39,511 bases of DNA, taken from Variovorax sp. CAN15 (GTDB lineage Bacteria; Pseudomonadota; Gammaproteobacteria; Burkholderiales; Burkholderiaceae_C). Shown here piece after piece: positions 8,578 to 16,532 of this stretch. The stretch spans positions 32,031-71,541 of the forward strand of contig NZ_JASMRZ010000024.1 of assembly GCF_030462475.1 (NCBI RefSeq), in the 5' to 3' direction. Both the position numbers and the translations under genes were made by a program. The notes under the pieces were generated by a model, which did no database searches, was not told where the DNA came from, and was given only the letters and a program-made list of their open reading frames with translations. The number at the start of each line of letters is the position of its first letter. Position 1 is the stretch's first letter.

Positions 8578-9203
8578 GCGACCTCGAACGTGTTTGCGAA
8601 TGCCGTCCAGAAAGGCGATGGACCGGCGCCGCCGGACTGGTCGCGCACCACCAGCGAAGTGACGGTGGGCCCGAATAGGAACTCGAAACGCACCACCATG
8701 TCCCCCGTGATCGCCCCCATGGGTACGCTGCCCGTGGTGTCGGCGGTGCCGATCAACACGCCGTTGACGTGCAACAGCACCGTAGGCGAGCCTGGGGTGA
8801 AGCGCATGACGGCGACACCCGAGGTAGGCGACGTCAAGTAATCCTGCAGGTTGACCGCGTTGTCATCCGCGATAAGGCTGGTGCCCGCGTTGTAGTAGAG
8901 GTCGAATTCCGCCAGGCAGCCGGGGTTTCCTGGGTTTGTGTTGCCCTGGCTCGCTGGGGTGCAGAACCTTGTGCGCAATCGGCCACTGGAAAGGTTTGTG
9001 AATCCGAACTCGACCTCTACCCACTCCGACGCGGAAAAGCGCGCCTCTGGGATCGTGATGGCGCAGGAACCGCCGAAGCTGGAGATGGCGCCGGCACCAT
9101 CCAGATCCACAGAGCCGAGCACGTCCCAGGCGAGACCATCGGTGACGCGGCCCGACAGTGAGCCGGACGCGCCCTCGAAGTCGTCTGAGAACAGATCGGC
9201 CAT
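8574..9203 (-). CDS. Virion protein with lectin/jelly-roll-like sequence
   Basis: This 209-residue protein has sequence features of a concanavalin/laminin-G type jelly roll: an N-terminal LFSDDFEG segment, repeated beta strands, VLLHVNGVLIGTADTT (the typical strand-turn before the last sheet) and FEFLFGPTVTSLVVRDQ at the end. Such domains in tail modules usually bind glycans. I could not assign a named family by eye. It lies between two small structural genes and the Asp-box protein, which supports an adsorption role. Confidence 0.55.
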   Translation of the reverse strand: MADLFSDDFEGASGSLSGRVTDGLAWDVLGSVDLDGAGAISSFGGSCAITIPEARFSASEWVEVEFGFTNLSSGRLRTRFCTPASQGNTNPGNPGCLAEFDLYYNAGTSLIADDNAVNLQDYLTSPTSGVAVMRFTPGSPTVLLHVNGVLIGTADTTGSVPMGAITGDMVVRFEFLFGPTVTSLVVRDQSGGAGPSPFWTAFANTFEVA

Positions 9204-9206
9204 GTC

Positions 9207-9641
9207 TCAACCCGACGGCAGCGCGGTCGTGTAGAAATCCACCGCCTGCGGGGCGCCGCTCACCAGCGCGACACTGGTCAGGATGCCATCGGTGCCGCCG
9301 GTGCCCAGAGTGCCCTGGATTCGGACCTGACTGGTCGACAGCGTGCCGTCATCGGCCGAGAGCACGTGGCGGAAGAACGTGGCGGTGCCCGTCGCGGCGT
9401 TGGTGCCGCTCCAGGTCTCGCCCGGCGCCTTGGCCAGCACGCCGCCCGCGGCCGTGGTGTCGTAGTTGATGCCGGCGCCACCGTTCTTGATGGTCACCAG
9501 CAGCGTGTTGCCGGAGAGCGCGGCGTCGGCCGTGGCCGGCACCGGGCCCGAGTAGATGCGGATCTCGCCGCCGGCCATCGCTGCCTTGAGCGAGCCGGAA
9601 TCGAGCATGTAGTTGCGCAGGCCAGTGGAGAGTTTGAGCAC
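9207..9641 (-). CDS. Small virion-region protein of unknown function
   Basis: This 144-residue protein begins VLKLSTGLRNYMLDSGSL, a start often seen in small podophage structural proteins, and continues as a beta-rich protein ending FYTTALPSG. The GTG at 9641 is chosen because GAAAGGAA lies just upstream with good spacing; the longer frame upstream is a shadow of the neighbouring gene and encodes a low-complexity Arg/Pro-rich stretch. It lies 11 nt after the next gene upstream, so the two are probably co-translated. Function unknown. Confidence 0.6.
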   Translation of the reverse strand: MLKLSTGLRNYMLDSGSLKAAMAGGEIRIYSGPVPATADAALSGNTLLVTIKNGGAGINYDTTAAGGVLAKAPGETWSGTNAATGTATFFRHVLSADDGTLSTSQVRIQGTLGTGGTDGILTSVALVSGAPQAVDFYTTALPSG

Positions 9642-9652
9642 GGCGGTTCCTT

Positions 9653-10153
9653 TCAGGGAGTGGGGGTTGCGGTCGGGCCCGCGAAGATCTGCAGCTTCGA
9701 GCCATTGGCCTGCACCTTGGGCGATGCGAAGCGCACCACGCTGAGCAGCACGCCCGCGGTGCTGCCTTTGGCCGAGGCCGACACCATGAAGGCGCCCATC
9801 ACCATCTTGTCGGCGGTGAAGACGAATTCCGACAGGCTGGCCGCGTTGCTGACCGAGCCGCCGGAGACCGCGCCCTCGTCGAATTCCTTGCGCGACCCGG
9901 TGTAGGCCGTGCACTCGGTGGCGAGGCCGGCGATGGTCGCCGCGGTCTCGCTGCCGTCGGGCGTGTAGTCGCCTTCGTAGAGGCCGATGTACCAGGTCGG
10001 TACCTGGGTCACGCTCTTGAAGGCGAGGCCCAGCAGGAAGTTGAGCCCTTCCATGGGGACGCGGTTCAGGCGTGGCGGATCTTCGGCGAGCAGCCGGCCA
10101 TCCGGGCTCCACGACAGCGCGCGGTAGAGCACGCCAGCTTTCTGTTGGTTCAT
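9653..10153 (-). CDS. Small virion-region protein of unknown function
   Basis: This 166-residue protein starts MNQQKAGVLYRALSW and includes WYIGLYEGDYTPDGSETAATI, FDEGAVSGGSVSN and a strand-rich second half. The WYIGLY...YTPDG core recurs in small structural proteins of phages whose hosts are Proteobacteria, but I cannot give a family name. Its start overlaps the stop of the nozzle-like gene by 4 nt, tying it to the tail module. Confidence 0.55.
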   Translation of the reverse strand: MNQQKAGVLYRALSWSPDGRLLAEDPPRLNRVPMEGLNFLLGLAFKSVTQVPTWYIGLYEGDYTPDGSETAATIAGLATECTAYTGSRKEFDEGAVSGGSVSNAASLSEFVFTADKMVMGAFMVSASAKGSTAGVLLSVVRFASPKVQANGSKLQIFAGPTATPTP

Positions 10154-11391
10154 AGGTCGGTTTCCTTGACGATGGTTTCGACTGCGAAAGACCCCTGCGC
10201 CGCGCCAATGGGCCGGGCCGGCTCCTGGCGGGCGCAGAGGATGTGGTGGGCGCCGTCCTGTTCGCGGAACAGCGTGGCGCCGGCACGCGCGGGCCCGAAC
10301 TTCAGCGCGTTCTCCTGCACGTTGGTGGCGGAGCCATCCGGCGTGCCGATCACGAGGCCGCGCGGCGACAGCCAGAAGGCCTGCTGCGTGCCCTGCCCGT
10401 CCGGTGTCGGCACCGATCCGCCGGAGCCCTGCAGGCCGCCGTAGGGCAGCACCACGACGGGTGCGGTGTCGAGCAGGCCACCGGCGAGCCAGTAGGTGCG
10501 GTCGGCACAGACGAAGACGCCGGTTTCGCAGGGCTGCACGACGGTGATCGGTGCCGGGAACGGAATAAACCCCTTCGAGGGGGAAAACAGGCCGCAGTAG
10601 TACGGCTCGGAGATCAGTAGCGCGCCGCCGGCGGCCACCAGCAGCGAGCCCTTGTAGTGCCGCACGATCGAGCCCGGCGGCATGTCGGACAGCAGCAGCG
10701 AGCGCAACTCCGGACCGGTGTTGGTCAGCGCCACGATGTCGCCGCCGTCGGTGGCCGTGGCGTTGAAGATCTCGCCGTTGGGCCCGGTCATGTAGACCAC
10801 GGTGTCGGCACCGAGGCCGGTGACGCGGATACCGCTGTTCGCCGGCAGCGTCAGCGCCACCGGCGGCGTCGAGCCGGACTCGCCCAGCGGGCCCGGCTCA
10901 GTGAAGGCGACCTGATAGCGCCCGGCCGGCAGCGCGCCGGCGATGGCGGACACCGTGGGCACGACGACAGGCCGCGGCGTGGCCAGGGGCAGTGCGGTGG
11001 TGCCGCGCAGGCGCCCGATGCGCTGGCCGTTGGACCACACCACGTCGCCATCGGGCATGCGCTGGTAGCTGATGGGCGCCATCTCGGGCAAGCCGGACAG
11101 CACCGTGGTGGGCGTCAGCCCTATCGACGTCGGCTCCAGGTGCAGCAGGTCATTGCCGATCGCGCAGTAGCCCTCGATCTCGTCGCCCCATACCGAGTGC
11201 GCGGAGGCGCCGGAGAGCGCGAGCGAGGTGCCGCGGCGGCGCTGCAGGTAGCCGCGCCCGTTGAGGTCGATGTTCTCCCCGGCCGACAGGAACGTCGCCT
11301 TCGAGCGATCCGGCAGCGTGCGCCCGAGCTGCGTTGGCGGCAGCCGATTGTTCACGCCGGGGGCGAAGGAGCCGAGGTTGATGGAGCGCAT
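10150..11391 (-). CDS. Tail nozzle-like protein (podovirus tail tubular protein B type)
   Basis: This 413-residue protein begins GSFAPGVNNRLPPTQ and reaches DLNGRGYLQRRRGTSLAL by about residue 50. That pattern, an opening phrase about the start conditions followed by an N-x-x-G-x-x-x-R-R-P/R-GT segment and a beta-propeller-like body, is characteristic of nozzle or stabilisation proteins of short-tailed phages. The adaptor gene directly upstream supports the call. I use the ATG at 11391, not the GTG at 11418, because it gives 34 nt to the upstream repeated motif. The open frame before the ATG covers the leader hairpin. Confidence 0.5.
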   Translation of the reverse strand: MRSINLGSFAPGVNNRLPPTQLGRTLPDRSKATFLSAGENIDLNGRGYLQRRRGTSLALSGASAHSVWGDEIEGYCAIGNDLLHLEPTSIGLTPTTVLSGLPEMAPISYQRMPDGDVVWSNGQRIGRLRGTTALPLATPRPVVVPTVSAIAGALPAGRYQVAFTEPGPLGESGSTPPVALTLPANSGIRVTGLGADTVVYMTGPNGEIFNATATDGGDIVALTNTGPELRSLLLSDMPPGSIVRHYKGSLLVAAGGALLISEPYYCGLFSPSKGFIPFPAPITVVQPCETGVFVCADRTYWLAGGLLDTAPVVVLPYGGLQGSGGSVPTPDGQGTQQAFWLSPRGLVIGTPDGSATNVQENALKFGPARAGATLFREQDGAHHILCARQEPARPIGAAQGSFAVETIVKETDL

Positions 11392-11392
11392 G

Positions 11393-11410
11393 GCCGGGAG
11401 TGTTCCCGGC
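11393..11410 (-). promoter_or_regulatory. Leader hairpin against the start codon
   Basis: On the minus strand GCCGGGA-ACAC-TCCCGGC forms a 7-bp stem with a 4-nt loop, ending 1 nt before the ATG at 11391. It is too close to the start to be a terminator and has no T run. A similar CGGGA-ATCA-TCCCG hairpin precedes the terminase small subunit (21570-21583), so it is likely a shared translational or RNA-stability element. Confidence 0.5.
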
Positions 11411-11425
11411 GCTCCCACATGCGTC

Positions 11426-11438
11426 GAACCTTAGTGGG
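11426..11438 (-). promoter_or_regulatory. Late-region repeated motif, copy B
   Basis: Minus strand reads CCCACTAAGGTTC, one of the four matching copies in late-region gaps. It ends 34 nt before the ATG at 11391. The following leader resembles that of the terminase small subunit over most of its length, including an ATGTGG box and the hairpin. Together these suggest a shared promoter and 5' leader. The element TAAGGT could be a weak -10; no -35 is seen. Confidence 0.6.
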
Positions 11439-11468
11439 TGGTCCATCGCGCCCCTCGCAGGCGTGGGC

Positions 11469-12170
11469 TCACCACCAGGCGAAGTTGTGATGCGGTCGAT
11501 CCGAGCGCTCGTCCCTGCGCAGATCAGCGTCTGGGCGAAGCCCGAAGTACTGCTCGAACGCGGCGAGCGCCGTGGCCGCCTTCTGGGGGTTGTAGACCTC
11601 GCTGTCGGGCTTGCTGTAGGCCCGATGAAGCACCCAGTGCACGAGGAACCGGTGGTGCACGGCAGCGATCTCCGGCGTCGTGCTCTCCGGATCGCTGTCG
11701 ACCGTCATGGGCTCCAACGGCGTGCGAAAGCCTTCCAACTGGAGCGTGTAGGCCCGATCGACGATACCTGGCAGCACGATGCGGGTGGGGTCCTGGATGA
11801 AGAATCCCGGCTGTCTGCGCTGATCCCTCCACCGCGGGCACCGCTGGTCCAGAGCATCCCTCGTCGTGATGTAGAGGTCCTCGATGAACTCCCCGGTCGA
11901 AGCATCCAGCAGACGCGCCTTCGTCACTTCGAACATTCGGGGGTCCAGCGGGTAGGAGCTGACGCCCTCCTGCACGTTGATCCTCACGATCGCCACCGTG
12001 TAGTCGTCGAACAGGAGGCGCTTGCGGATCGCGGCCTCCTCTTCGGCCTCGCCGAACCAGCGCGCCAGATCCGCGTCAGCCCACAACAAATCGCCGTGCG
12101 ACCCGTTGCGGTCGTTCGGCTGATCGTCGGCATCGACGCGGAACGAGCAAATGAGGTCATCGAGCGTCAT
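11469..12170 (-). CDS. Head-tail adaptor protein (SU10-adaptor-like)
   Basis: This 233-residue protein has the layout of phage adaptor proteins that ring the portal in short-tailed phages: MTLDDLICSFRVDADD opening, DADLARWFGEAEEEAAIRKRLL helix, VQEGVSSYPLDPRMFEVTKARLL, a central beta part, and PEIAAVHHRFLVHWVLHRAYSKPDSEVYNPQKAATALAAFEQYFG at the end (helical). I match this pattern to the SU10-type adaptor family from memory. Its place between the gp49-family gene and the nozzle-like gene fits. The longer upstream frame is not used; ATG at 12170 follows the preceding stop directly. Confidence 0.65.
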   Translation of the reverse strand: MTLDDLICSFRVDADDQPNDRNGSHGDLLWADADLARWFGEAEEEAAIRKRLLFDDYTVAIVRINVQEGVSSYPLDPRMFEVTKARLLDASTGEFIEDLYITTRDALDQRCPRWRDQRRQPGFFIQDPTRIVLPGIVDRAYTLQLEGFRTPLEPMTVDSDPESTTPEIAAVHHRFLVHWVLHRAYSKPDSEVYNPQKAATALAAFEQYFGLRPDADLRRDERSDRPHHNFAWW

Positions 12171-12173
12171 GGT

Positions 12174-12560
12174 TCAGGCCTGGCCGGTTGCTTCGTCGTG
12201 CAGGCGCTGCTTGAGCGCGTAGCCCATGAGCGACCAGATCTTCTGCTCCGCGTTCTCGCGCGCGATGCGCCGGCCGATCTCGGCGTCGAAGTTCTCCGGG
12301 CTGGCGCAGGCGCTCTCGCCGGTGACTGTGAAGCCGTTGTGCAGGACCAGCACGCAGAAGGTCAGCAAACCCAGCGCTGGCGGCGGCGCGGTATCGCCGA
12401 TCACCACCATCCCGTGTCGCAGGCTTGCTTCGCCGGCAACCCCTTGGGCGGCTGTGAAGTAGTGCTCGCTGGCGATGTTCGCGGCGATGTCGGCCGGCGT
12501 GACGCGCGGCGCGGTCTTGCCTTTGGCCAGAATCAATGCCTCGGTAGTTTGGTCGCTCAT
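12174..12560 (-). CDS. Phage gp49/66 family protein
   Basis: This 128-residue protein matches the phage gp49 family: RVTPADIAANIASEHYFTAAQGV near residue 20, LTFCVLVLHNGFTVTGESACASPENFDAEIGRRIARENA in the middle and IWSLMGYALKQRL at the end. The family is widespread in tailed phages and its role is not firmly known; the core is similar to phage Mu-type and lambda-type neighbours of head genes. The ATG at 12560 is preceded by a GGACCATCTG spacer; the frame further upstream is a shadow. Confidence 0.85.
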   Translation of the reverse strand: MSDQTTEALILAKGKTAPRVTPADIAANIASEHYFTAAQGVAGEASLRHGMVVIGDTAPPPALGLLTFCVLVLHNGFTVTGESACASPENFDAEIGRRIARENAEQKIWSLMGYALKQRLHDEATGQA

Positions 12561-12585
12561 CAGATGGTCCTTGGAGTTGCGGGAG

Positions 12586-13359
12586 TCAGCCGGCGCCGAA
12601 GCGATCGACCAGCAGGGTGAGGTGCGCACGGGTGTCGGTCAGCGACAGGCGCCCATCGACCTTGACGCGGTAGCGCGTCATCGCGAGCTCCTTCAGCGCC
12701 GCCTTGTCCATGTTTTGGATCTGGTCGCGCAGATCCTGCGTCTGCTCGTCGGGCGTCTCGCCAGCCTTGACCGGCTGCACAATCGTCTCCAGCGCAGCAG
12801 GCGATTCGAGCTGTGCCTCCTCGAACATGTCGCGATGCTTCAGCAGTTGTCGGCTCAGCGCGGCCGCCACCGCCTTCACCTGGCCTTGCGCCCACGTGCC
12901 GGAGCCATACAGCGTCTCGTGGTGGGAGTCGCGACGGCCGACGTACTTCACGCCCACGGCGGCAACCGTCAGGCCAGCCGGAAGCGGCTGATTCGCCAGA
13001 GGCTGCGCTACGGCCGGCAGTGCTGCCAGCGCGTGCACGACGCCGCGGAACAGGTAGTCCTTGGCGCGCTGCTCGGGCGGCAGTTCCTCGTACGGCCGCA
13101 TGCAGGGATGCTCCTTCTTCTCGGGGTCCTTGACCTCGCCGTAGACCCAGCCGTCGGCGAGCTTCTGCTCGTACCAGCTGATGTGGCTCTCTTCAGGCGT
13201 TGCCTCGGGCTTGGCCAGGTGCATGTCGACGCCAGCCAGAGCGCTTGCCCGCTGCCAGTCCGGCGCATCGGCCCAGGCCGGCTGGCTGGTGTCGCCCAGC
13301 GAAGCGCAGTAGGCGCGGTTCACCTCGTGAGCCACCTGTGCGATCTGTTCTCGGTTCAT
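12586..13359 (-). CDS. RyR-domain protein in the head module
   Basis: This 257-residue protein carries, in its first 110 residues, a sequence pattern of the RyR domain: INREQIAQVAHEVNRAY-type opening (here MNREQIAQVAHEVNRAYC), WADAPDWQRASALAGVDMHL, ESHISWYEQKLADGWVYGEVKDPEKKEHPCMRPYEELP and DYLFRGVVHAL. RyR repeats are known from ryanodine receptors and from phage and bacterial proteins, where their role is unsettled. The C-terminal part is helical (DQIQNMDKAALKELAMTRY). The ATG at 13359 has AGGAGA nine bases upstream; the longer frame is not used. It follows a strong terminator, so its level may be lower than that of the capsid gene. Confidence 0.75.
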   Translation of the reverse strand: MNREQIAQVAHEVNRAYCASLGDTSQPAWADAPDWQRASALAGVDMHLAKPEATPEESHISWYEQKLADGWVYGEVKDPEKKEHPCMRPYEELPPEQRAKDYLFRGVVHALAALPAVAQPLANQPLPAGLTVAAVGVKYVGRRDSHHETLYGSGTWAQGQVKAVAAALSRQLLKHRDMFEEAQLESPAALETIVQPVKAGETPDEQTQDLRDQIQNMDKAALKELAMTRYRVKVDGRLSLTDTRAHLTLLVDRFGAG

Positions 13360-13380
13360 CGGATTTCTCTCCTGTAGATG

Positions 13381-13407
13381 AAAAAGGGGCGGGCCGGAGC
13401 CCGCCCC
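13381..13407 (-). terminator. Rho-independent terminator between capsid and RyR genes
   Basis: On the minus strand GGGGCGGGC-TCCG-GCCCGCCCC forms a perfect 9-bp stem with a 4-nt loop, followed by TTTTT. It lies 24 nt after the decoration-like gene stop and 22 nt before the RyR-domain start. It would end most transcripts after the capsid and decoration genes and let a fraction pass to the lower-copy RyR, gp49 and adaptor genes. Confidence 0.85.
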
Positions 13408-13430
13408 GAACGGGGTCAAGGAGGAGTCGG

Positions 13431-13904
13431 TTACAGCGGGCCGCGGTCTTCGCCGTCGATGTAGAAGTCGGCGCGGCCGACCGATGCGTGCGCCGCGACC
13501 TGGTTGGTCCAGATCAGATAGGCGTCCTTCGGCAGCGTGACCGGCTTGTTCGCCAGCGTCATCCGCGTGCGGCCGGTGGCTGCAGCGTTGAGGTCGGCGA
13601 AGAAGTAGTCGGCGTCCTGCGGCACGGTGACGTCATCGACGCCGTCCACGTACTCGAAGCCGAGGTCACCGGTGATGGTGGCCGTGAAGGCATCCGAGAT
13701 GATGGCCAGCGCGTCGTCCAGGCGGAAGCCCTGCGGCAGCAGCCCGAGACGAACCTTGTCGGTGGCGCCGATCGCGGCGGTGCTGTCGCTGTTGACGAGG
13801 GCGCCGGCGGCGTTCGTCTCCAGCACGAAGTGATGCGAGGTCTTGTTGCCGTACGGCGTGCCGCCGAACTGCTGCGACGAGAACTTGCGGGTGATGGTTG
13901 CCAT
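13431..13904 (-). CDS. Decoration-like head protein of unknown function
   Basis: This 157-residue protein starts MATITRKFSSQQFGGTPYGNKTSHH and is beta-rich with a regular DALAIISDAFTATITGDLGFEYVDG segment and acidic C-terminal (DFYIDGEDRGPL). It sits directly after the N4-gp56-type capsid gene, upstream of a terminator, as small head decoration or stabilisation proteins commonly do. I recognise no named family, so the role is inferred from position. Confidence 0.55.
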   Translation of the reverse strand: MATITRKFSSQQFGGTPYGNKTSHHFVLETNAAGALVNSDSTAAIGATDKVRLGLLPQGFRLDDALAIISDAFTATITGDLGFEYVDGVDDVTVPQDADYFFADLNAAATGRTRMTLANKPVTLPKDAYLIWTNQVAAHASVGRADFYIDGEDRGPL

Positions 13905-13968
13905 GATGAGGCTCCTGATTCAGTTGATGGAGAGCGTCAGGAGGGCCAGCCGGGGCCGGCCCTGCCGA

Positions 13969-15249
13969 TCACTGGCCGGCGATGGCGACCGCGGTGTCGA
14001 TCGCGATCACGCCGTTGTCCGTCGGCTGGAAGCCGTCGCCGTAGTTCACGTCGAATCGGACCTTGCTCTTGCCGCCCACGGACCCGATGAGCACTTCCAG
14101 CTTGTCGCCGTGGTCGAGTTCCTTCTCGCTCCAGAAGAACGGGTTGCCGGAGCGGCTGTTCTTGCCCCAGGCCTCGGCCAGCGCCTGGCCGCCGAGCAGG
14201 ATGGCGCGGTCCACCGCGAAGTTGGTCCCGAAGCTCGCCGGCACCACGTCGGTCGCCGTTTCGGTCTCGTCGGTGAGGCTCGCGCACCAGCGCAGCACGC
14301 TGCCCGCGTAGAAGCGGATCGGCTTCGGCATCTTGACGAGCAGGATGTTGTTCCAGAGGCCGGCATCGCCAGTGAAGAGCGGGTTGCCCTTCGCCTGCTG
14401 TGCGCGCGCCATCGCAGATGCCTGCAGGACGCGGAAGTTGCCCGACTTCACGAACGACGTGTACTGCTCGGCGGAAACCAGCAGCACGCGCAGCGGCGCA
14501 TCGTCGGCCATGGCATCGCCCTCGAACTTCACGGGCGGCGGCGGCAGCGGGATCGAAGCGATCACCGTCGCAATCGAGTCGACGACGTCCATGTTCATCA
14601 CGTCGGTCGTGGCGATCGCGATTTCGCCGGCGGATGCCGAGACACGCTCGATGCCGGTACCGGTCGAGAGGTAGTGCCGGTTGCGGGTCGGGGCCTTCAC
14701 CGGGTTCACCATGATCTCGGCGTAGTCGGCGTCGGTCTCCAGCGGCACCGCCCACTCGATGTTGTTGTGGAAGCCGCGGGCGCCGGCCATGTGCACCAGC
14801 GTGCGCTGATCTTCCAGGCGCAGCATGTAGCCTTGGCCAGCGGCGCGGGCGAGCTGGCGCAGCTGATGGGGTGTGCGCTGCTGCGTCATCGTGTCGCCGG
14901 CCGAGATCGGCTTGCGGGACTGGTTGATACGCAGCTTGTCCTGTTGGAGGTCGAGGCGTTCGCCGCGCCCTTCGGCCATGCGGCCACCCATGATCGGCTT
15001 GCCGCCGATCGGGTTGACCAGGTCGAAGGTCACTTCGTCGCCGGCAACCTTCGTCAGGTCCATGCATCGCACGATGGGCATGTCCGTGCTGGACTGCACG
15101 CGCAGCTTGCTCTCGGCGTCAGCCTGGGTGGGCATCTGGCCGGTGAGGCGGTTCAGGTTGGTGAGACGCTGCATCGTGGCAGCGAACAGGCCAACCGACT
15201 GCGCCTTGAGCGCAAGTGGCGAGCCGTAGGGGATGTTGGTCGTAGACAT
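13969..15249 (-). CDS. Major capsid protein (N4-gp56-like family)
   Basis: This 426-residue protein matches the N4-gp56-type capsid family (DUF4043-like): MSTTNIPYGSPLALKAQSVGLFAATMQRL opening, MPIVRCMDLTKVAGDEVTFDLVNPIGGKPIMGG (the typical 'gD.vtf.l' part), then LDLQQDKLRINQSRKPIS, RALLVSAEQY-type segment (here APLRVLLVSAEQYTSF) and NFAVDRAILLGGQALAEAWG near residue 335. The protein builds the icosahedral shell. It follows the scaffold gene closely and is followed by the decoration-like gene. Length fits the family. Confidence 0.85.
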   Translation of the reverse strand: MSTTNIPYGSPLALKAQSVGLFAATMQRLTNLNRLTGQMPTQADAESKLRVQSSTDMPIVRCMDLTKVAGDEVTFDLVNPIGGKPIMGGRMAEGRGERLDLQQDKLRINQSRKPISAGDTMTQQRTPHQLRQLARAAGQGYMLRLEDQRTLVHMAGARGFHNNIEWAVPLETDADYAEIMVNPVKAPTRNRHYLSTGTGIERVSASAGEIAIATTDVMNMDVVDSIATVIASIPLPPPPVKFEGDAMADDAPLRVLLVSAEQYTSFVKSGNFRVLQASAMARAQQAKGNPLFTGDAGLWNNILLVKMPKPIRFYAGSVLRWCASLTDETETATDVVPASFGTNFAVDRAILLGGQALAEAWGKNSRSGNPFFWSEKELDHGDKLEVLIGSVGGKSKVRFDVNYGDGFQPTDNGVIAIDTAVAIAGQ

Positions 15250-15275
15250 TCAAGACTCCGAAATGGCGGGATGGG

Positions 15276-16364
15276 TCACACCAGCTTTCGCATCAGGGCT
15301 TCGATCTGCGCGGGCGTCTTGCCCTCGAACTTCGCCATGAGGTCAAGCGGGCTCATCTCGGCCATCGCTGCGGCTTCGTCGTGGTGGGCTTGCGAGCCGG
15401 CCGGAACATCCGACAGGCTGGCAGGCGTCTTCGGCTTCACTGCGGCGACGACCTCTTCGGCCTTCTTCTGCGGGTCCACTACCGGTGCCGTCGCAGGAGC
15501 TGCGGCGGGTGCGGGTGCGGGGGCAGGCGCCGGCGCGGGCGCGGTGGTGGCTCGAGCGGCCTTGTAGGTGTCCAGCATCTCGACCACCTGCGACGCGGTC
15601 CCCTTATCCAGCACGGTCTGGTACGTCTGGCGCACCAGCGACGGCTGCGCGTTGAGCCATTGCTGGTACTCCGCGCTGTCGACGATGGAATCCGTGTCGG
15701 GGTGCTTCGTGTAGATGGTCCGGAAGTGCGCTTCGGCAGCCGTTTCGGCGGCTTGCCGCTTGACCGGCTCCAGCTCGGCCGTGACTTCGGACTTGAGCTT
15801 GCCCATCGCTTCCGCGACGAGCGCGTTCACGCCCTTTGCCACTGCCTCGTCGGAGTAGTCGCCGAACAGGCCATTCGACGGAGGCGGGGCTGACGCAGGC
15901 TGTGCCGCTGGTGCAGAGGCCGGAGCCGGTGCACCCGTGGCGAGCTTTGCGCGCAGTTCCTCGATCTCCGCTTTGGCCAGACGCGCTTCCTCCCGCGCAT
16001 CGACCAGCTTCTGGTAAGGAATGGTGTGCTTTCCATCCTTGGCCAGGATCACCGAGTCGGCGCCCTCAGCAGCCGGAGCTGCAGCGGGAGCCGGTGCCGG
16101 CGTCGATGCTGGTGCTGCTGCCAGTGTCTCGGCCGGCGCAGGGGCCGGTTCGGGCGCGACAGGCGCGGGGGCTGGTGCAGCCGGAGCAGCTGCAGGTGCG
16201 TCGGTCGTTGCTTCGGTGCCGGCGGCGGGCGCGCCGGATTCCCCTGCACCAGGTGCAGCGGTATCGCCCTCGAGGCCGCCCGTCAGAAGGCGCGCCATCG
16301 CTTCCTCGCTCACGTTGCCGTCGGCATCCGCGTGCTTTTCCAAAAACTGCTCGATGTTTGCCAT
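15276..16364 (-). CDS. Capsid scaffold-like protein with Ala/Pro-rich linkers
   Basis: This 362-residue protein has MANIEQFLEKHADADGNVSEEAMARLL at its start, long Ala/Pro/Val-rich runs around residues 45-105 and again near 285-305, and a charged helical middle (KLVDAREEARLAKAEIEELRAKL, HFRTIYTKHPDTDSIV). It ends in a helix-rich FEGKTPAQIEALMRKLV. Position between portal and capsid and the helical, Ala/Pro-linked build are typical of scaffolding proteins that guide prohead assembly. I use the ATG at 16364 with AAGGA upstream; the longer frame begins at a TTG. Confidence 0.7.
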   Translation of the reverse strand: MANIEQFLEKHADADGNVSEEAMARLLTGGLEGDTAAPGAGESGAPAAGTEATTDAPAAAPAAPAPAPVAPEPAPAPAETLAAAPASTPAPAPAAAPAAEGADSVILAKDGKHTIPYQKLVDAREEARLAKAEIEELRAKLATGAPAPASAPAAQPASAPPPSNGLFGDYSDEAVAKGVNALVAEAMGKLKSEVTAELEPVKRQAAETAAEAHFRTIYTKHPDTDSIVDSAEYQQWLNAQPSLVRQTYQTVLDKGTASQVVEMLDTYKAARATTAPAPAPAPAPAPAAAPATAPVVDPQKKAEEVVAAVKPKTPASLSDVPAGSQAHHDEAAAMAEMSPLDLMAKFEGKTPAQIEALMRKLV

Positions 16365-16470
16365 GTGTTCCAGTTCCTTGCCACATCTCGCCGTGGCCGC
16401 CAAAGGTCTTGGGTGGTGCTTCGCCGGGATGGCGTTGCTGGGCGTGATCGTGTCGAGGAAGGAACAAGGG

Positions 16471-16499
16471 GGCGAACCCTAGTGGGGGGCGGGTTCGCC
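16471..16499 (-). promoter_or_regulatory. Late-region repeated motif, copy C, within a perfect inverted repeat
   Basis: The motif (minus strand CCCCCCACTAGGGTTC, 16474-16489) is flanked by a perfect 9-bp inverted repeat, GGCGAACCC and GGGTTCGCC, 11 nt apart. It lies 109 nt before the scaffold ATG at 16364 on one side and 44 nt before the plus-strand gene at 16533 on the other. It could be a divergent promoter/operator or, with no T run, a hairpin in both transcripts. Confidence 0.5.
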
Positions 16500-16532
16500 T
16501 ACGATTGCGTGCAACCAACGCCTGGAGCGCAC

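Noticed and set aside
1995..9203. Diversity-generating retroelement
   Set aside because: Some betaproteobacterial podophages carry one beside the tail genes, but no reverse transcriptase or template/variable repeat pair was seen.
15470..16260. Ala/Pro-coding repeats as a DNA repeat array
   Set aside because: The repetition is in the scaffold-like protein's linkers and does not form regular DNA units.
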